Assembly: GCF_000794385.1 (NCBI RefSeq)
Contig: NZ_JTJB01000030.1
Location: 43,708-107,707, forward strand
DNA from: Thermus sp. 2.9
Lineage (GTDB): Bacteria > Deinococcota > Deinococci > Deinococcales > Thermaceae
Direction of reading: 5' to 3'
Length of the DNA stretch: 64,000 bases
The notes under the pieces are model-generated. The model worked only from the letters and a program-made list of their open reading frames with translations. It was not told where the DNA came from and searched no databases. This document shows, one piece after another, positions 41,958 to 51,526 of the stretch. Made by a program: the position numbers and the translations under genes. Numbering within the stretch: position 1 is the stretch's first letter; every line of letters begins with the position of its first letter.

Positions 41958-42943
41958 TGGACCCGGTGCGCCACCTCCTGGAGCTCGCCCCCTTGGCGGG
42001 GGAGGCGGAGCGGGGGGGCTATGTGGTCCGTCATCTTCCCGGGGCCCGGCGGGACGGCCTGGGGAACGTGTGGGAGGGGGAGGGGGGGATCCTGCTCCTC
42101 GCCCACCTGGACACCGTCTTGCCCCCCGCTTCGCCCAGGTGGGTGGGGGAGCGGCTCTATGGGCCCGGGGTGGGGGACAACTCCGCGGGGGTGGCGGTCC
42201 TCCTTTCCCTTCCCTCCCTCCCCGGGGTGGTGCGGGGCTTCACCGTGGGGGAGGAGGGCCTGGGGAACCTCAAGGGGGCCCGGGCCCTGGTGGCGGCCTT
42301 GCGGCCCGAGGTGGTGGTGGCGGTGGACGGCTACCTGCCCGGGGTGGTGGACCGGGCCTTGGGCTCGGTGCGCCTTAGGGTTCGGTTCTTTGGCCCCGGG
42401 GGGCACGCCTGGGGGGACCGGGGGAGCCCAAACCCGGTCTTCGCCCTGGCGGAGGCCTTGGCGGGGCTTCCCCCCTTGGTGGCGGGCCTCGAGGCCAGCC
42501 TGAACGCCAGCGGCCTCAAGGGGGGCGAGGCGGTGAACGCCATCCCCGAGGAGGCGGAGGCCCTTTTAGAGGTGCGCTCCCCCGATCCCCTGCTGTTGCA
42601 AAGCGTGGCGCAGAAGGTCCAGGCCCTGATGGCGGAGGCGGCCCGGCGCCACCGGGTGGAGCTTTCCTGGGAGGAGCTCGGCCAAAGGCCCGCGGGCGCC
42701 ACCGCCACCTCGGGGCTGTTGCGGGCGGCGGAGGAGGCCTTGGCCGCCATCGGGGAAAGGCCCCTCTTCCAGCCCGGCTCCACCGACGCCAGCGCCGCCA
42801 TTGAACAGGGCATCCCCGCCTTGGCCCTTGGCGTGTACCGGGGGGGCGGGGCCCACACCCGGGAGGAGTGGGTCCTGCCCCAGAGCCTCTGGGAGGGGCG
42901 TACCGCTCTCCTCGCCTTTCTCAAGGCCCTTGGCGTAGGATAG
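41957..42943 (+). CDS. M20-family metallopeptidase/deacylase
   Basis: A 328-residue amidohydrolase-type protein. Metal ligands are expected in ILLLAHLDTVLPP near 45, GPGVGDNSAGVAVLL near 70, and FTVGEEGLGNLKGA near 95 with the catalytic Glu. The lid region FFGPGGHAWGDRGSPNP carries the usual His. It resembles ArgE/DapE/CPG2 and LysK relatives. The GTG shares one base with the response-regulator stop (TAGTG). The substrate cannot be assigned. Confidence 0.82.
   Translation: MDPVRHLLELAPLAGEAERGGYVVRHLPGARRDGLGNVWEGEGGILLLAHLDTVLPPASPRWVGERLYGPGVGDNSAGVAVLLSLPSLPGVVRGFTVGEEGLGNLKGARALVAALRPEVVVAVDGYLPGVVDRALGSVRLRVRFFGPGGHAWGDRGSPNPVFALAEALAGLPPLVAGLEASLNASGLKGGEAVNAIPEEAEALLEVRSPDPLLLQSVAQKVQALMAEAARRHRVELSWEELGQRPAGATATSGLLRAAEEALAAIGERPLFQPGSTDASAAIEQGIPALALGVYRGGGAHTREEWVLPQSLWEGRTALLAFLKALGVG
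42936..42941 (+). promoter_or_regulatory. -10-like box before DUF2229-like gene
   Basis: TAGGAT, 7 nt before the ATG at 42949. It overlaps the end of the M20 gene, so it may be incidental. Confidence 0.25.
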
Positions 42944-42948
42944 GGCGT

Positions 42949-43779
42949 ATGCGCGTGGGCGTCCTGTCAGGCTTCCTCTCCCGGCGGTACCTGGGATTCT
43001 GGGAGGCGTACTTGGAGGCGCTGGGGGTGGAGGTGGTGCGAGCGGGGGCGGCCCCCAACCTGCGCCAGCCCTACTGCCTTCCCGTCCAGGGGCTTCTGGC
43101 CCAGGTGGAGGCCTTGAAGGCCCAGGGCGTGGACTACCTCCTCCTCCCCGACCTCCAGGGCGGGGTGGAGTCGGAAAAGGGCGGGGGGCAGTGCCCGTGG
43201 CTTTTGGACCTGGAGGCCACCCTCCTCCGCTACTTCCCCGGGCTTCCCCCCGTGCTCAAGGTGCCGGCGGAGCTTTCGCCCAAGGTCTTGGGCCGCGCCG
43301 GGGAGGTGGGCCAGATCCTCACGCAAAACCCCATGCTGGTGGGCCGGGCCTTGGACCGGGCCAAAAGCCTCCTCAAGCCCCCCCCTCCCCTCAAGTCCCC
43401 CCCGGGGAGCGTGGGGGTGGTGGCCCAGCCCTACCTCCTGGAGGACGAGGGCTTCCGGGAAGCGGTGCGGAACGCCTTGGTGGCGGTGGACCTCCTGCCC
43501 TTCTTCCCTGACCTGCCCCCGGAAAAACTCCGGGAGGAGGGGGATAAGCTCCTTCCCATGGACCTCCCCACGGACAAGGAGCTTGTGGGCATGGTCCACT
43601 ACCTCCACCGCCTGGGCCGGGTGAAGGGCCTTCTTCTGGTGGTTTCCTACGCCTGCCCGCCCATTCCGGGCCTCCTAAGGCGGGCGGCCCGCAGGCTGGC
43701 CAAGCCCCACCGCCTCGTCACCCTGGGGGAGGACTGGACGGAAAGCTTAAGCGCCCTCAAGGCGGAGATGGGGGCTTAG
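42949..43779 (+). CDS. DUF2229 / 2-hydroxyacyl-CoA dehydratase-like protein
   Basis: A 276-residue protein. MRVGVLSGFLSRRYLGFWEA opens a Rossmann-like fold. RQPYCLPVQGLLAQVEALKA and DYLLLPDLQGGVES follow, then QCPWLLDLEATLLRYFPGLP. This pattern resembles the HgdB/DUF2229 group related to 2-hydroxyglutaryl-CoA dehydratase, with scattered Cys. No activator ATPase (HgdC-like) gene is adjacent. Function unknown; the family call is by pattern only. It ends just before a terminator. Confidence 0.5.
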   Translation: MRVGVLSGFLSRRYLGFWEAYLEALGVEVVRAGAAPNLRQPYCLPVQGLLAQVEALKAQGVDYLLLPDLQGGVESEKGGGQCPWLLDLEATLLRYFPGLPPVLKVPAELSPKVLGRAGEVGQILTQNPMLVGRALDRAKSLLKPPPPLKSPPGSVGVVAQPYLLEDEGFREAVRNALVAVDLLPFFPDLPPEKLREEGDKLLPMDLPTDKELVGMVHYLHRLGRVKGLLLVVSYACPPIPGLLRRAARRLAKPHRLVTLGEDWTESLSALKAEMGA

Positions 43780-43784
43780 GTGTT

Positions 43785-43812
43785 CCCCGCCCTAAAAAGG
43801 GGTGGGGCTTTT
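43785..43812 (+). terminator. Terminator before tmrBA operon
   Basis: CCCCGCCC pairs with GGGGTGGGG around an A-rich loop and is followed by CTTTT. It ends the response regulator-M20-DUF2229 unit. Confidence 0.6.
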
Positions 43813-43816
43813 GCGG

Positions 43817-43822
43817 TAGACT
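43817..43822 (+). promoter_or_regulatory. -10 box of tmrBA-folC
   Basis: TAGACT, 7 nt before the ATG at 43830. Confidence 0.35.
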
Positions 43823-43829
43823 CAAGGGC

Positions 43830-45572
43830 ATGACCGGTCGGTCAGCCCCCTCCTTACGCCGCCTTTTTCCCTACCTGTACCCCTACCGCTTCCGGTACGC
43901 CCTGGGTGTTCTCTTGGGGCTTCTTTCCATCTTTTTCTCCGTCCTGGGGCCCTATTTTTTGCGCCTGGCCGTGGATGCCTTGGGGCACGGCGGCCCCTAT
44001 GGGCGCTACGCCCTCCTGCTTTTTGCCTCGGCGGGGCTTACCGCCCTGCTTTCCTACTTCATGCGCCGATTGGCGGTGGTGGCGAGCCGCCGGGTGGAGT
44101 ACGACCTGCGGAAAGATCTCTTCCACCACCTCCTCCGCCTGGACCGCTCCTTCTACCAGAAGACCCGGGTGGGGGACCTCATGAACCGCTTGAACACCGA
44201 TCTCTCCGCGGTGCGGGAGATGGTGGGGCCCGGCATCATGATGGGAAGCCGGCTTTCCTTTTTGGTCCTCCTGGCCTTCGTCTCCATGTACACCGTGGAC
44301 CTTCGCCTCGCCTTTTACCTCACCCTGATCCTGCCCGCCATTGCCCTTTTCATGTACCACCTGCTCCGCCTGGTGGACCGCCGCTACCGCGAGGCCCAGG
44401 AAACGTTTGATGCCATCAGCACCTTAAGCCAGGAGGCCTTTAGCGGCATCCGGGTGGTGAAGGGCTACGCCCTGGAAAGCCGGATGCTGGCCCGTTTCCA
44501 GGACCTGAACCGGATTTACATGCAAAAGAGCCTGGCCCTGGCCCGGGTGGAAGGCCCCATGCAGGCCCTCTTGGGGTTTCTTATGGGCTTCGCCTTCCTC
44601 ACGGTGCTCTGGGTGGGGGGCAGGATGGTGGTGCGAGGAGAGCTTTCCGTGGGGGAGTTGGTGCAGTTCAACGCCTATCTGGCCCAGCTCACCTGGCCCA
44701 TCCTGGGGCTTGGCTGGGTTCTGGCCATGTACCAACGGGGCTTCACCAGCCTAAAAAGGCTTTTGGAGCTTCTGGACCAGGAGCCCGCCATCCAGGACCA
44801 GGACCCCTTGCCCCTCAAGGTGGAGGACCTCACGGGGGAGGTGCGCTTTGAGGGGGTGGGGCTTCGGCTCGGGGGGCGCTGGCTCCTCAAGGACCTCACC
44901 CTCACGGTACCCGAGGGCATGACCCTGGGCATCACCGGCCGCACCGGGGCGGGGAAGAGCCTCATGGCGGCCTTGGTGCCCAGGCTTTTAGACCCCACGG
45001 AGGGAAGGGTGTACGTGGGGGGGTACGAGGTGCGGCGGATCCCCTTGGCCACCCTCAGGAAGGCGGTGGGGGTGGCGCCCCAGGAGCCCTTCCTCTTCAG
45101 CGAAACCCTCCTGGAGAACATCGCCTTTGGCCTGGAAAAGCCGGACCGGGAGCGGGTGGAGTGGGCGGCGAAGCTTGCGGGGATCCACGAGGAGATCCTC
45201 GCCTTCCCCAAGGGCTATGAAACGGTCCTGGGGGAGCGGGGGGTGACCCTTTCTGGGGGGCAAAGGCAGCGGGTGGCCCTGGCCCGGGCCTTGGCCAAGC
45301 TTCCCAAAATCCTCATCCTGGACGACGCCTTGAGCGCCGTGGACACGGAGACGGAGGCCAGAATCCTGGAGGGCCTAAAGGGGGTTTTGGGCAGGCAGAC
45401 CACCTTCCTCATCTCCCACCGCACCGCCACCTTGCGCCATGCGGACTGGATCGTGGTCCTGGAGGAGGGGAGGATCGTGGAGGAGGGCACCCACGAAAGC
45501 CTCCTCGAGGCCGGGGGGATTTACGCGGAGCTGGACCGCATCCAGCGCATGGAAAAGGAGGTGGAGGAATGA
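43830..45572 (+). CDS. tmrB: Heterodimeric ABC exporter subunit, TmrB-like
   Basis: A 580-residue half transporter. A six-helix membrane domain covers about 1-310 and an ATPase domain 330-580. Walker A is TGRTGAGKSLMA near 370. The signature is canonical (VTLSGGQRQRVALARAL near 475), but Walker B reads ILILDDALSAVD with Asp where the catalytic Glu should be. That makes its ATP site degenerate, as in T. thermophilus TmrB, partner of TmrA in the TAP-like multidrug/peptide exporter. It overlaps tmrA by 4 bp. Confidence 0.9.
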   Translation: MTGRSAPSLRRLFPYLYPYRFRYALGVLLGLLSIFFSVLGPYFLRLAVDALGHGGPYGRYALLLFASAGLTALLSYFMRRLAVVASRRVEYDLRKDLFHHLLRLDRSFYQKTRVGDLMNRLNTDLSAVREMVGPGIMMGSRLSFLVLLAFVSMYTVDLRLAFYLTLILPAIALFMYHLLRLVDRRYREAQETFDAISTLSQEAFSGIRVVKGYALESRMLARFQDLNRIYMQKSLALARVEGPMQALLGFLMGFAFLTVLWVGGRMVVRGELSVGELVQFNAYLAQLTWPILGLGWVLAMYQRGFTSLKRLLELLDQEPAIQDQDPLPLKVEDLTGEVRFEGVGLRLGGRWLLKDLTLTVPEGMTLGITGRTGAGKSLMAALVPRLLDPTEGRVYVGGYEVRRIPLATLRKAVGVAPQEPFLFSETLLENIAFGLEKPDRERVEWAAKLAGIHEEILAFPKGYETVLGERGVTLSGGQRQRVALARALAKLPKILILDDALSAVDTETEARILEGLKGVLGRQTTFLISHRTATLRHADWIVVLEEGRIVEEGTHESLLEAGGIYAELDRIQRMEKEVEE

Positions 45573-47374
45573 CCCAGGAAGACGCCTACACCAAGGCCTT
45601 TGACCGGGTACTCTTCGCCCGCATCCTGGCCTACGTCCGCCCCTACCGCCTTCAGGTAGCCTTGGCCCTCCTTTGCCTCCTCCTCACCACCCTCACCGCC
45701 GCCCTCACCCCCCTCTTCTTCAAGTGGGCCATTGACGGGGCCCTGGTGCCCCAAGAGGCCAAGCCCCTTTCCGAGCGCTTCGCCCTCCTCCTTTGGGTGA
45801 GCCTGGGCTTTTTGCTGGTGCGGGGGGTGAACTTCGCCGCCACCTACGGGCAGACCTACCTCATCCAATGGGTGGGGCAGCGGGTTCTCTTTGACCTCAG
45901 GAGCGCCCTTTTCGCCAAGCTCATGCGCCTCCACCCGGGCTTTTACGACCGAAACCCCGTGGGCCGGCTCATGACCCGCATCACCTCGGACGTGGACGCC
46001 ATCAACCAGTTCATCACCGGGGGGCTGGTGGGGGTGATTGCCGACTTCTTCACCCTCTTGGGGCTCCTCGGCTTCATGCTCTTCCTGAGCCCCAAGCTCA
46101 CCCTGGTGGTCCTCCTGGTGGTGCCCATCCTCCTCGGGGTCACGGTCTGGGTCCGGAACGGCATGCGCTTCGCCTACCGGGAGATGCGCCTGCGCCTGGC
46201 CCGGGTGAACGCCGCTCTACAGGAAAACCTCTCCGGGGTGGAGACCATTCAGCTCTTCGTGAAGGAGAAGGAGCGGGAGGAGAAGTTTGACCGCTTAAGC
46301 CGCGACCTCCTCCAGGCCTGGGTGGAGATCGTGCGCTGGTTCGCCCTCTTCTTCCCCGTGGTGGGCTTCCTGGGGGATCTGGCGGTGGCGGGCCTCCTCT
46401 ACGTGGGCGGGGGGGAGGTGGCGCGGGGGGTGGCCTCCTTGGGCCTCCTGGTGGCCTTCGTGGACTACACAAGGCAGCTTTTCCAGCCCCTGCAGGACCT
46501 TTCCGACAAGTTCAACCTCTTTCAGGGGGCCATGGCCAGCGCCGAGCGCATCTTCGGGGTCTTGGACACGGAGGAAGAGCTTAAGGACCCGGAAAACCCC
46601 AAGCCCATCCACCGCTTCCGGGGCGAGGTGGTCTTCCGGGACGTCTGGCTCGCCTACACCCCCAAGGGGGTGGAGCCTAGGGAGGAAGACTGGGTCTTAA
46701 AGGGGGTTTCCTTCCACATCCGCCCGGGGGAGAAGGTGGCCTTGGTGGGGGCCACGGGGGCGGGGAAGACCAGCGTGGTGAGCCTCATCGCCCGCTTCTA
46801 CGACCCGCAAAGGGGGCAGGTCCTCCTGGACGGGGAGGACGTGCGCCGCTACCGCCAGGAGGAACTCAGGCGGCACATCGGCATCGTCCTCCAGGACCCC
46901 TTCCTCTTCTCCGGCACCCTTTTGGACAACCTCCGGCTCTTTCAGGAGGAGATCCCGGAGGAAAAGGTGGTGGAGGTGACCAAGTTCTTGGGGGTGCACG
47001 AGGCCATCCTGCGCCTGCCCCAGGGTTACCACACCCAGGTGGGGGAAAGGGGGGCGGGGCTTTCCACGGGGGAGAAGCAGCTTCTGGCCTTGGTGCGGGC
47101 CCTCCTCGCCAGCCCCGACATCCTCCTCATCCTGGACGAGGCCACGGCCAACGTGGACTCGGAAACGGAAAAGCGCTTGCAGGAGGCCCTCTACAAGGCC
47201 ATGGAGGGGAGGACCTCCATCATCATCGCCCACCGCCTTTCCACCATCCGCAGGGTGGACCGCATCCTGGTCTTCCGCAAGGGGCGGCTGGTGGAGGAGG
47301 GGACCCACGAGGCCCTCCTCGCCCGGGGCGGCTACTACGCCACGCTTTACCGCCTCCAGTACGCTCAAGGGTGA
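45569..47374 (+). CDS. tmrA: Heterodimeric ABC exporter subunit, TmrA-like
   Basis: A 601-residue half transporter, the partner of the preceding gene. The membrane domain is about 15-325. Walker A is VGATGAGKTSVVSL near 390. Walker B ILLILDEATANVD near 520 has the catalytic Glu. Its signature AGLSTGEKQLLALVRAL deviates from LSGGQ. Together with TmrB this forms one active and one degenerate ATP site. TmrAB exports lipophilic drugs and peptides across the inner membrane. The stop overlaps the folC start. Confidence 0.9.
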   Translation: MTQEDAYTKAFDRVLFARILAYVRPYRLQVALALLCLLLTTLTAALTPLFFKWAIDGALVPQEAKPLSERFALLLWVSLGFLLVRGVNFAATYGQTYLIQWVGQRVLFDLRSALFAKLMRLHPGFYDRNPVGRLMTRITSDVDAINQFITGGLVGVIADFFTLLGLLGFMLFLSPKLTLVVLLVVPILLGVTVWVRNGMRFAYREMRLRLARVNAALQENLSGVETIQLFVKEKEREEKFDRLSRDLLQAWVEIVRWFALFFPVVGFLGDLAVAGLLYVGGGEVARGVASLGLLVAFVDYTRQLFQPLQDLSDKFNLFQGAMASAERIFGVLDTEEELKDPENPKPIHRFRGEVVFRDVWLAYTPKGVEPREEDWVLKGVSFHIRPGEKVALVGATGAGKTSVVSLIARFYDPQRGQVLLDGEDVRRYRQEELRRHIGIVLQDPFLFSGTLLDNLRLFQEEIPEEKVVEVTKFLGVHEAILRLPQGYHTQVGERGAGLSTGEKQLLALVRALLASPDILLILDEATANVDSETEKRLQEALYKAMEGRTSIIIAHRLSTIRRVDRILVFRKGRLVEEGTHEALLARGGYYATLYRLQYAQG

Positions 47375-48525
47375 TGGACTACCGGGAAGCGTTGGACTGG
47401 CTTTACGCGAGGAGGCGCCAAGGGGAGCGGGGCGTGGGGCGGGTTTTGGCCCTCCTGGAGCGCCTAGGCCACCCGGAAAGGGCCTTCCAGGCGGTGCACG
47501 TCCTCGGCACCAACGGCAAGGGGAGCGTGGTGGCCTACCTCGAGGCCGCTTTCCGGGCCCGGGGCTTGGCCCACGGCGCCTACACCAGCCCCCACCTTTT
47601 GGACTTCCGGGAGAGGATCCGCACCCACTTGGGCCTCATCCCCGAGGAGGAGGTGGTGAGCTTCGTGGCCTGGGCCAGGGGGGAGGCTTGGCCCGAACCC
47701 CCGGGGTTTTTTGACCTGGCCACCGCCTTGGCCTTCCACCACTTCCGGGAAAAGGGGGTGGCCCTGGCGGCGGTGGAGGCGGGGGTAGGGGGGGAGAAGG
47801 ACGCCACCAACGCCCTGGCCAGGGTGGCCCTCACCGTGCTCACCAACGTGGGGGAGGACCACCTGGAGGCCCTGGGGGGAAGCCTGGAGGCGGTGGCCCG
47901 GGACAAGGCGGGGGCCTTCCGGGAGGGGGTGCCCGTGGTCACGGGGGCCAGGGGGGTGGGCCTGGAGGTGGCCCGGGCGGTGGCGCGGGCCAAGGGAGCG
48001 CCCCTTTACGTCCTGGACCCCCTGGACCCCCTCTTCGCCCTCCCCGCTTCCCCGGGGCTCAAGGGTGCCTTCCAGGAGGAAAACGCCCGGCTTGCCGCCG
48101 CCGCCTTGAGGCTCCTGGGCTTCCCCGAGGCGGCCATTGCCCAGGGGCTTCGGGAGGCCCGGAACCCAGGGCGGCTGGAGCGCTTTCTCCTGGAAGGGGT
48201 GGAGGTCTACCTGGACGGGGCCCACAACCCCCCGGCGGCGGAGGCTTTAGCCCGGGAGTTTTCCGCCTACCACCTTCTTTTCGGGGCCTTTCCCCGCAAG
48301 GACGTGAAGGGGATCCTGGCACGCCTCCTCCCCAAGGCGCGCACCGTGCGCTACGCCCGTGCGGGGGAAGGGGCCTTGGGGCCGGAGTTGGGGGCCCCCT
48401 TCTTTGAAGACCCTTGGGAGGCGCTTTGGCACGGGGTGGAGGCGGCCAAGGAGGACGGCCTCCCCCTCCTCTGCACGGGGTCGCTCTACCTGGTGGGGGC
48501 TTTGAGGGGGCGGCTCACTCCCTAG
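47374..48525 (+). CDS. folC: Folylpolyglutamate / dihydrofolate synthase
   Basis: Adds glutamate to folates (and to dihydropteroate). The 383-residue protein has the P-loop VHVLGTNGKGSVVAY near 43. TSPHLLDFRERIRTHLG is near 71. VEAGVGGEKDATNAL is near 133, and EVYLDGAHNPPAAEAL near 269. The ATG at 47374 overlaps the tmrA stop (TGATG); a GTG one codon earlier is also possible. Convergent with the PrcB-type lipoprotein gene, overlapping by 11 bp. Confidence 0.94.
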   Translation: MDYREALDWLYARRRQGERGVGRVLALLERLGHPERAFQAVHVLGTNGKGSVVAYLEAAFRARGLAHGAYTSPHLLDFRERIRTHLGLIPEEEVVSFVAWARGEAWPEPPGFFDLATALAFHHFREKGVALAAVEAGVGGEKDATNALARVALTVLTNVGEDHLEALGGSLEAVARDKAGAFREGVPVVTGARGVGLEVARAVARAKGAPLYVLDPLDPLFALPASPGLKGAFQEENARLAAAALRLLGFPEAAIAQGLREARNPGRLERFLLEGVEVYLDGAHNPPAAEALAREFSAYHLLFGAFPRKDVKGILARLLPKARTVRYARAGEGALGPELGAPFFEDPWEALWHGVEAAKEDGLPLLCTGSLYLVGALRGRLTP

Positions 48526-49563
48526 CCTCCGCCAAGACCCGCCCCGAGGGGTCGGCGAAGACCACGCGGCGCACCCGCTGGAGTTCCAGGAGAACGTAGG
48601 GACTGGTGAGGGCCTGGGTGACGATGGCCCCGGGCCTGGGGGAGGTGGGGTTCAGGACCACCCGGGCCGCCTCGCCGGCGTAGGTGACCCCGGCCACCTC
48701 GAGGCCGTACCCCCCGGTGGGCTTCAGGCCCCAGAAGAAGGCGGCCACGCTCCGCGTGCGGAAGTCCACGCTGGGGGCGGGGGGCGGGGTAGGCGGTTGG
48801 CCACGATGAGGTTCCAGACCTCGGCGAAGCGGGCGGGGTCGTTGGCCAGGAAGGCCTTGGCCTCCGTGTCCTGGTAGGCGGCCTGGGTGCCCCGGTCCAG
48901 GATGCGGTAAAGGGGGGCGGGGGGGCTCACCACCTCCAGCCTAAGCCCGTACTGGACCAAAAGCGCCCCCACCCGGTAGCCATCGGGGGCCGGGTCCAGG
49001 CCGAGGGGCTTGAGGACGGGCTCGGCAAGCTCAAAGAGCACCACCTGCCGGTCTCCCCTCCGGGCCAAGGCCTCCCGCAGGAGGACCTGGGTTTCCGCCC
49101 CGGTGAAGGCGTAAAGGTCGGGGGTGAGGTAGGTGCTGGGCTGGACCAGGCTCCTCCTTTCCCCTTCCTTTAGGCTTCCCGTGAGGCGCACCCAGCCCAC
49201 CCCATCGTAAAGCCAGGTGGCCCGCAAGGCGGTTTGGGTCCGCACCTCCACCAGGCTCCCCCCTACGCCCCGCACCGCCTCGGCCACGGGCCTCAAGGCC
49301 GGGCCCACCTCCCGCAGGAGGGGGTTCCCGTCCACCCAAAGCGCCCCTGGCACCGCCCAGAGGCTTTCCCGGGTGGTCTTTTCCAGGCGGAGGACCTTTT
49401 CCCCCAGGCGCACCTCCCGGGGCTCCCCGTAAAAGTAGGTCCAGCGCTCTGTGGCCTCGGGGAAGAGGAGCTGGGCCTCGGCCACCCGGTAGCCCGAGCC
49501 CTGGAGCACCTCGCAGGCCCCGAGGAGAGGCAGGACAAGAAGGAGCAAAAGGCTTTTCCTCAT
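48515..49563 (-). pseudogene. Lipoprotein with PrcB_C-type domain (frameshifted)
   Basis: Starts MRKSLLLLLVLPLLGACEVL, a lipoprotein signal with lipobox LGAC (Cys16). A ~230-residue extracytoplasmic region of unknown fold follows. After NRLPRPPPP the frame breaks in the C/G-rich run near 48774-48788. Restored by one base it reads SVDFRTRSVAAFFWGLKPTG and then LEVAGVTYAGEAARVVLN. The last ~85 residues look like a PrcB_C (protease-complex subunit) domain. Total length is about 349. TATCAT lies 6 nt before the ATG. Confidence 0.75.
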
Positions 49564-49569
49564 GCCTCC

Positions 49570-49575
49570 ATGATA
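49570..49575 (-). promoter_or_regulatory. -10 box of lipoprotein gene
   Basis: TATCAT on the minus strand, exactly 6 nt before the ATG at 49563. Confidence 0.4.
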
Positions 49576-49610
49576 CCCGGGGGGAAAGCCCCGAACTTTT
49601 AAGCCTTCCT

Positions 49611-50458
49611 TTAGCGGCTCCGGGGGTCTAAGGCGTCCCTGAGGCCGTCGCCCAGGAGGTTAAAGGCCAGCACGGTGAGCATGATGAAAAGGCCGGGGAA
49701 GAGCATGGTCCAGGGGGCGTTCATGGCGTAGCCCCCCTTGAAGCTGTCGGCGATCATGGCGCCCCACTCCGGGGCCGGGGGCTGGGCCCCGAGGCCCAAG
49801 AAACCCAAGGCGGCGGCCTCGAGGGTGGCGGTGCCGATGGAAAGCGTGGCCTGGACCACTAAAGGCGGCAGGCTCCCGGGGAGGATGTGGCGGAAGAGGA
49901 TCCGCGCGTTTCCCGCTCCCAAGGCGAAGGCGGCTTGCACGAAGTCCTGTTCCCTTAGGGAGAGGACCATGGAGCGGGCCAGGCGGATGTAGATGGGCAC
50001 CTGGACGATGCCGATGGCCAACATGGCGTTTTGCAGGCTGGGCCCCGAAACCGCCACGATGGCAATGGCCAAAAGGGTTCCGGGGAAGGCCAGGAGTAGG
50101 TCGGCGAGCCAGCCGATGAAAAGCTCGGTGCGGCCCCGGTAAAACCCGGCGAGAAGCCCCAAGAGGGTTCCCAAAACCAGGCCGATGCTCACCGAGACGA
50201 GCCCCACCTGTAAGGAGATGCGGCTTCCGTGGAGCACCCGGGTGAAGACGTCCCGACCCAGGTGGTCGGTGCCGAAGGGGTGCTCGAGGCTTGGCGGTTT
50301 CAGCCGATTCAGTAGTCCCGGTCGGTGCTGGGGTCGTAGGGGAGGAGGAGGGGAACGAAAAGCGCCAAAAGGACCAAGGCCAGGGTGAGCCCGAGGCCCA
50401 CCTTGCCGGAAGGGGACTTCAGAAAGCGGCGAAAGGCTTGACGGGTTGGGGTTTCCAT
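49611..50458 (-). pseudogene. dppC: dppC-type peptide ABC permease (frameshifted)
   Basis: The second permease of a dipeptide/oligopeptide importer. It begins METPTRQAFRRFLKSPSGKV, has a first TM LTLALVLLALFVPLLL, then DPSTDRDY and a premature TGA at about 50310. One added C near 50312 gives YLNRLKPPSLEHPFGTDHLG and joins the rest: RDVFTRVLHGSRISLQVGLV, the EAA loop ALGAGNARILFRHILPGSLP, and FNLLGDGLRDALDPR at the C-terminus. Restored length is about 282 residues. It follows dppB by 4 bp. No ATPase genes of this importer are in the window. Confidence 0.87.
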
Positions 50459-50462
50459 GGCT

Positions 50463-51473
50463 TCACCGGTACTGGATGCGAGGGTCCAAAAGGGCGTAGG
50501 AGAGGTCCACCAGGAGGTTGACGAGGACAAAGGCCGTGGCGACCACGAGGACCCCGGCTTGCACCACGGGGTAGTCGCGGTTGAGGATGCCCTCATAGAT
50601 ATACGAGCCGATGCCGGGCCAAGAGAAGATGGTTTCCGTGAGGATGGCCCCGCCCAAAAGGGTGCCGAACTGCAGACCGATGATGGTCACCACCGGGAGG
50701 AAGGCGTTTTTGAGGGCGTGCTTGAGGATCACCTGCCGCTCGGCTAGCCCCTTGGCCCGAGCCGTGCGCACGTAGTCCTGGGAGAGCACCTCCAGCATGG
50801 CGCTTCGGGTGATGCGGGTGAGAATGGCCAAGGGGATGGTGCCTAGGGTCAGGGCGGGGAGGACGAGGTGCCTTAAAGCGTCCAGGAAGACGCCGGGCTT
50901 TAGGGCAAGGAGACCATCCAGGAGAAGAAAACCCGTGATGGGGCGGAAGTCAACGGCCAAGTCGGTGGAAAGCCTTCCCCCCGTGGGCAACCAGTGCAGG
51001 TTCACGGCGAAGAGGTAGACCAGCAAGAGTCCGAGCCAGAAGACGGGCATGGACACCCCCACCAGGGAAAGGCTCATGGAAAGGGTATCCAGAAGGCTAT
51101 TCTTCCGCACCGCCGCCAGGATGCCCACGGGAATGCCGAGGACCACCGCCACCAAGGTGGCGGCCAAGGCCAGCTCAAAGGTGGCGGGCCACCGGCGCTT
51201 CAGCTCCTCGGCCACGGGGATGGTGGACACGGCGCTGGTGCCCAGGTCCCCGGTGAGGACGTTGCGCACGAAGGTGAGGTACTGGACGTAGAGGGGCCGG
51301 TTAAGCCCGAGTTTTTCCCGCAGGGCGGCGAGCTGCTCCGGGGTCCCCCGCTCCCCCAAGATGGCCTGGGCGGGGTCCCCGGGGATGAGCTGGAGGAAGA
51401 GGAAGACCAAAAGGGTGATGCCAAAGAGAACCGGTACAAGGCCCAGAAGGCGTCGGACAATGTAGCTCCACAT
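50463..51473 (-). CDS. dppB: Peptide ABC transporter permease DppB type
   Basis: A 336-residue inner-membrane permease. It opens MWSYIVRRLLGLVPVLFGIT. The family block FLFLQLIPGDPAQ is near 25 and SLVGVSMPVFWLGLLLVYLF near 135. The ATPase-contact EAA loop is in ARAKGLAERQVILKHALKNA near 240. Six TM segments are expected. It is separated from dppA by a hairpin that should lower expression relative to the binding protein. Confidence 0.93.
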   Translation of the reverse strand: MWSYIVRRLLGLVPVLFGITLLVFLFLQLIPGDPAQAILGERGTPEQLAALREKLGLNRPLYVQYLTFVRNVLTGDLGTSAVSTIPVAEELKRRWPATFELALAATLVAVVLGIPVGILAAVRKNSLLDTLSMSLSLVGVSMPVFWLGLLLVYLFAVNLHWLPTGGRLSTDLAVDFRPITGFLLLDGLLALKPGVFLDALRHLVLPALTLGTIPLAILTRITRSAMLEVLSQDYVRTARAKGLAERQVILKHALKNAFLPVVTIIGLQFGTLLGGAILTETIFSWPGIGSYIYEGILNRDYPVVQAGVLVVATAFVLVNLLVDLSYALLDPRIQYR

Positions 51474-51484
51474 TTTTCCGCCTC

Positions 51485-51516
51485 AAAAAGCCCGGACCCC
51501 CCGAAGGGGGCCCGGG
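51485..51516 (-). terminator. Intercistronic hairpin between dppA and dppB
   Basis: On the minus strand CCCGGGCCCCC pairs with GGGGGTCCGGG around a TTCG-type loop and is followed by CTTTTT. Such a partial terminator would give more dppA than dppBC transcript. Confidence 0.7.
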
Positions 51517-51526
51517 AGCGAAGCGC

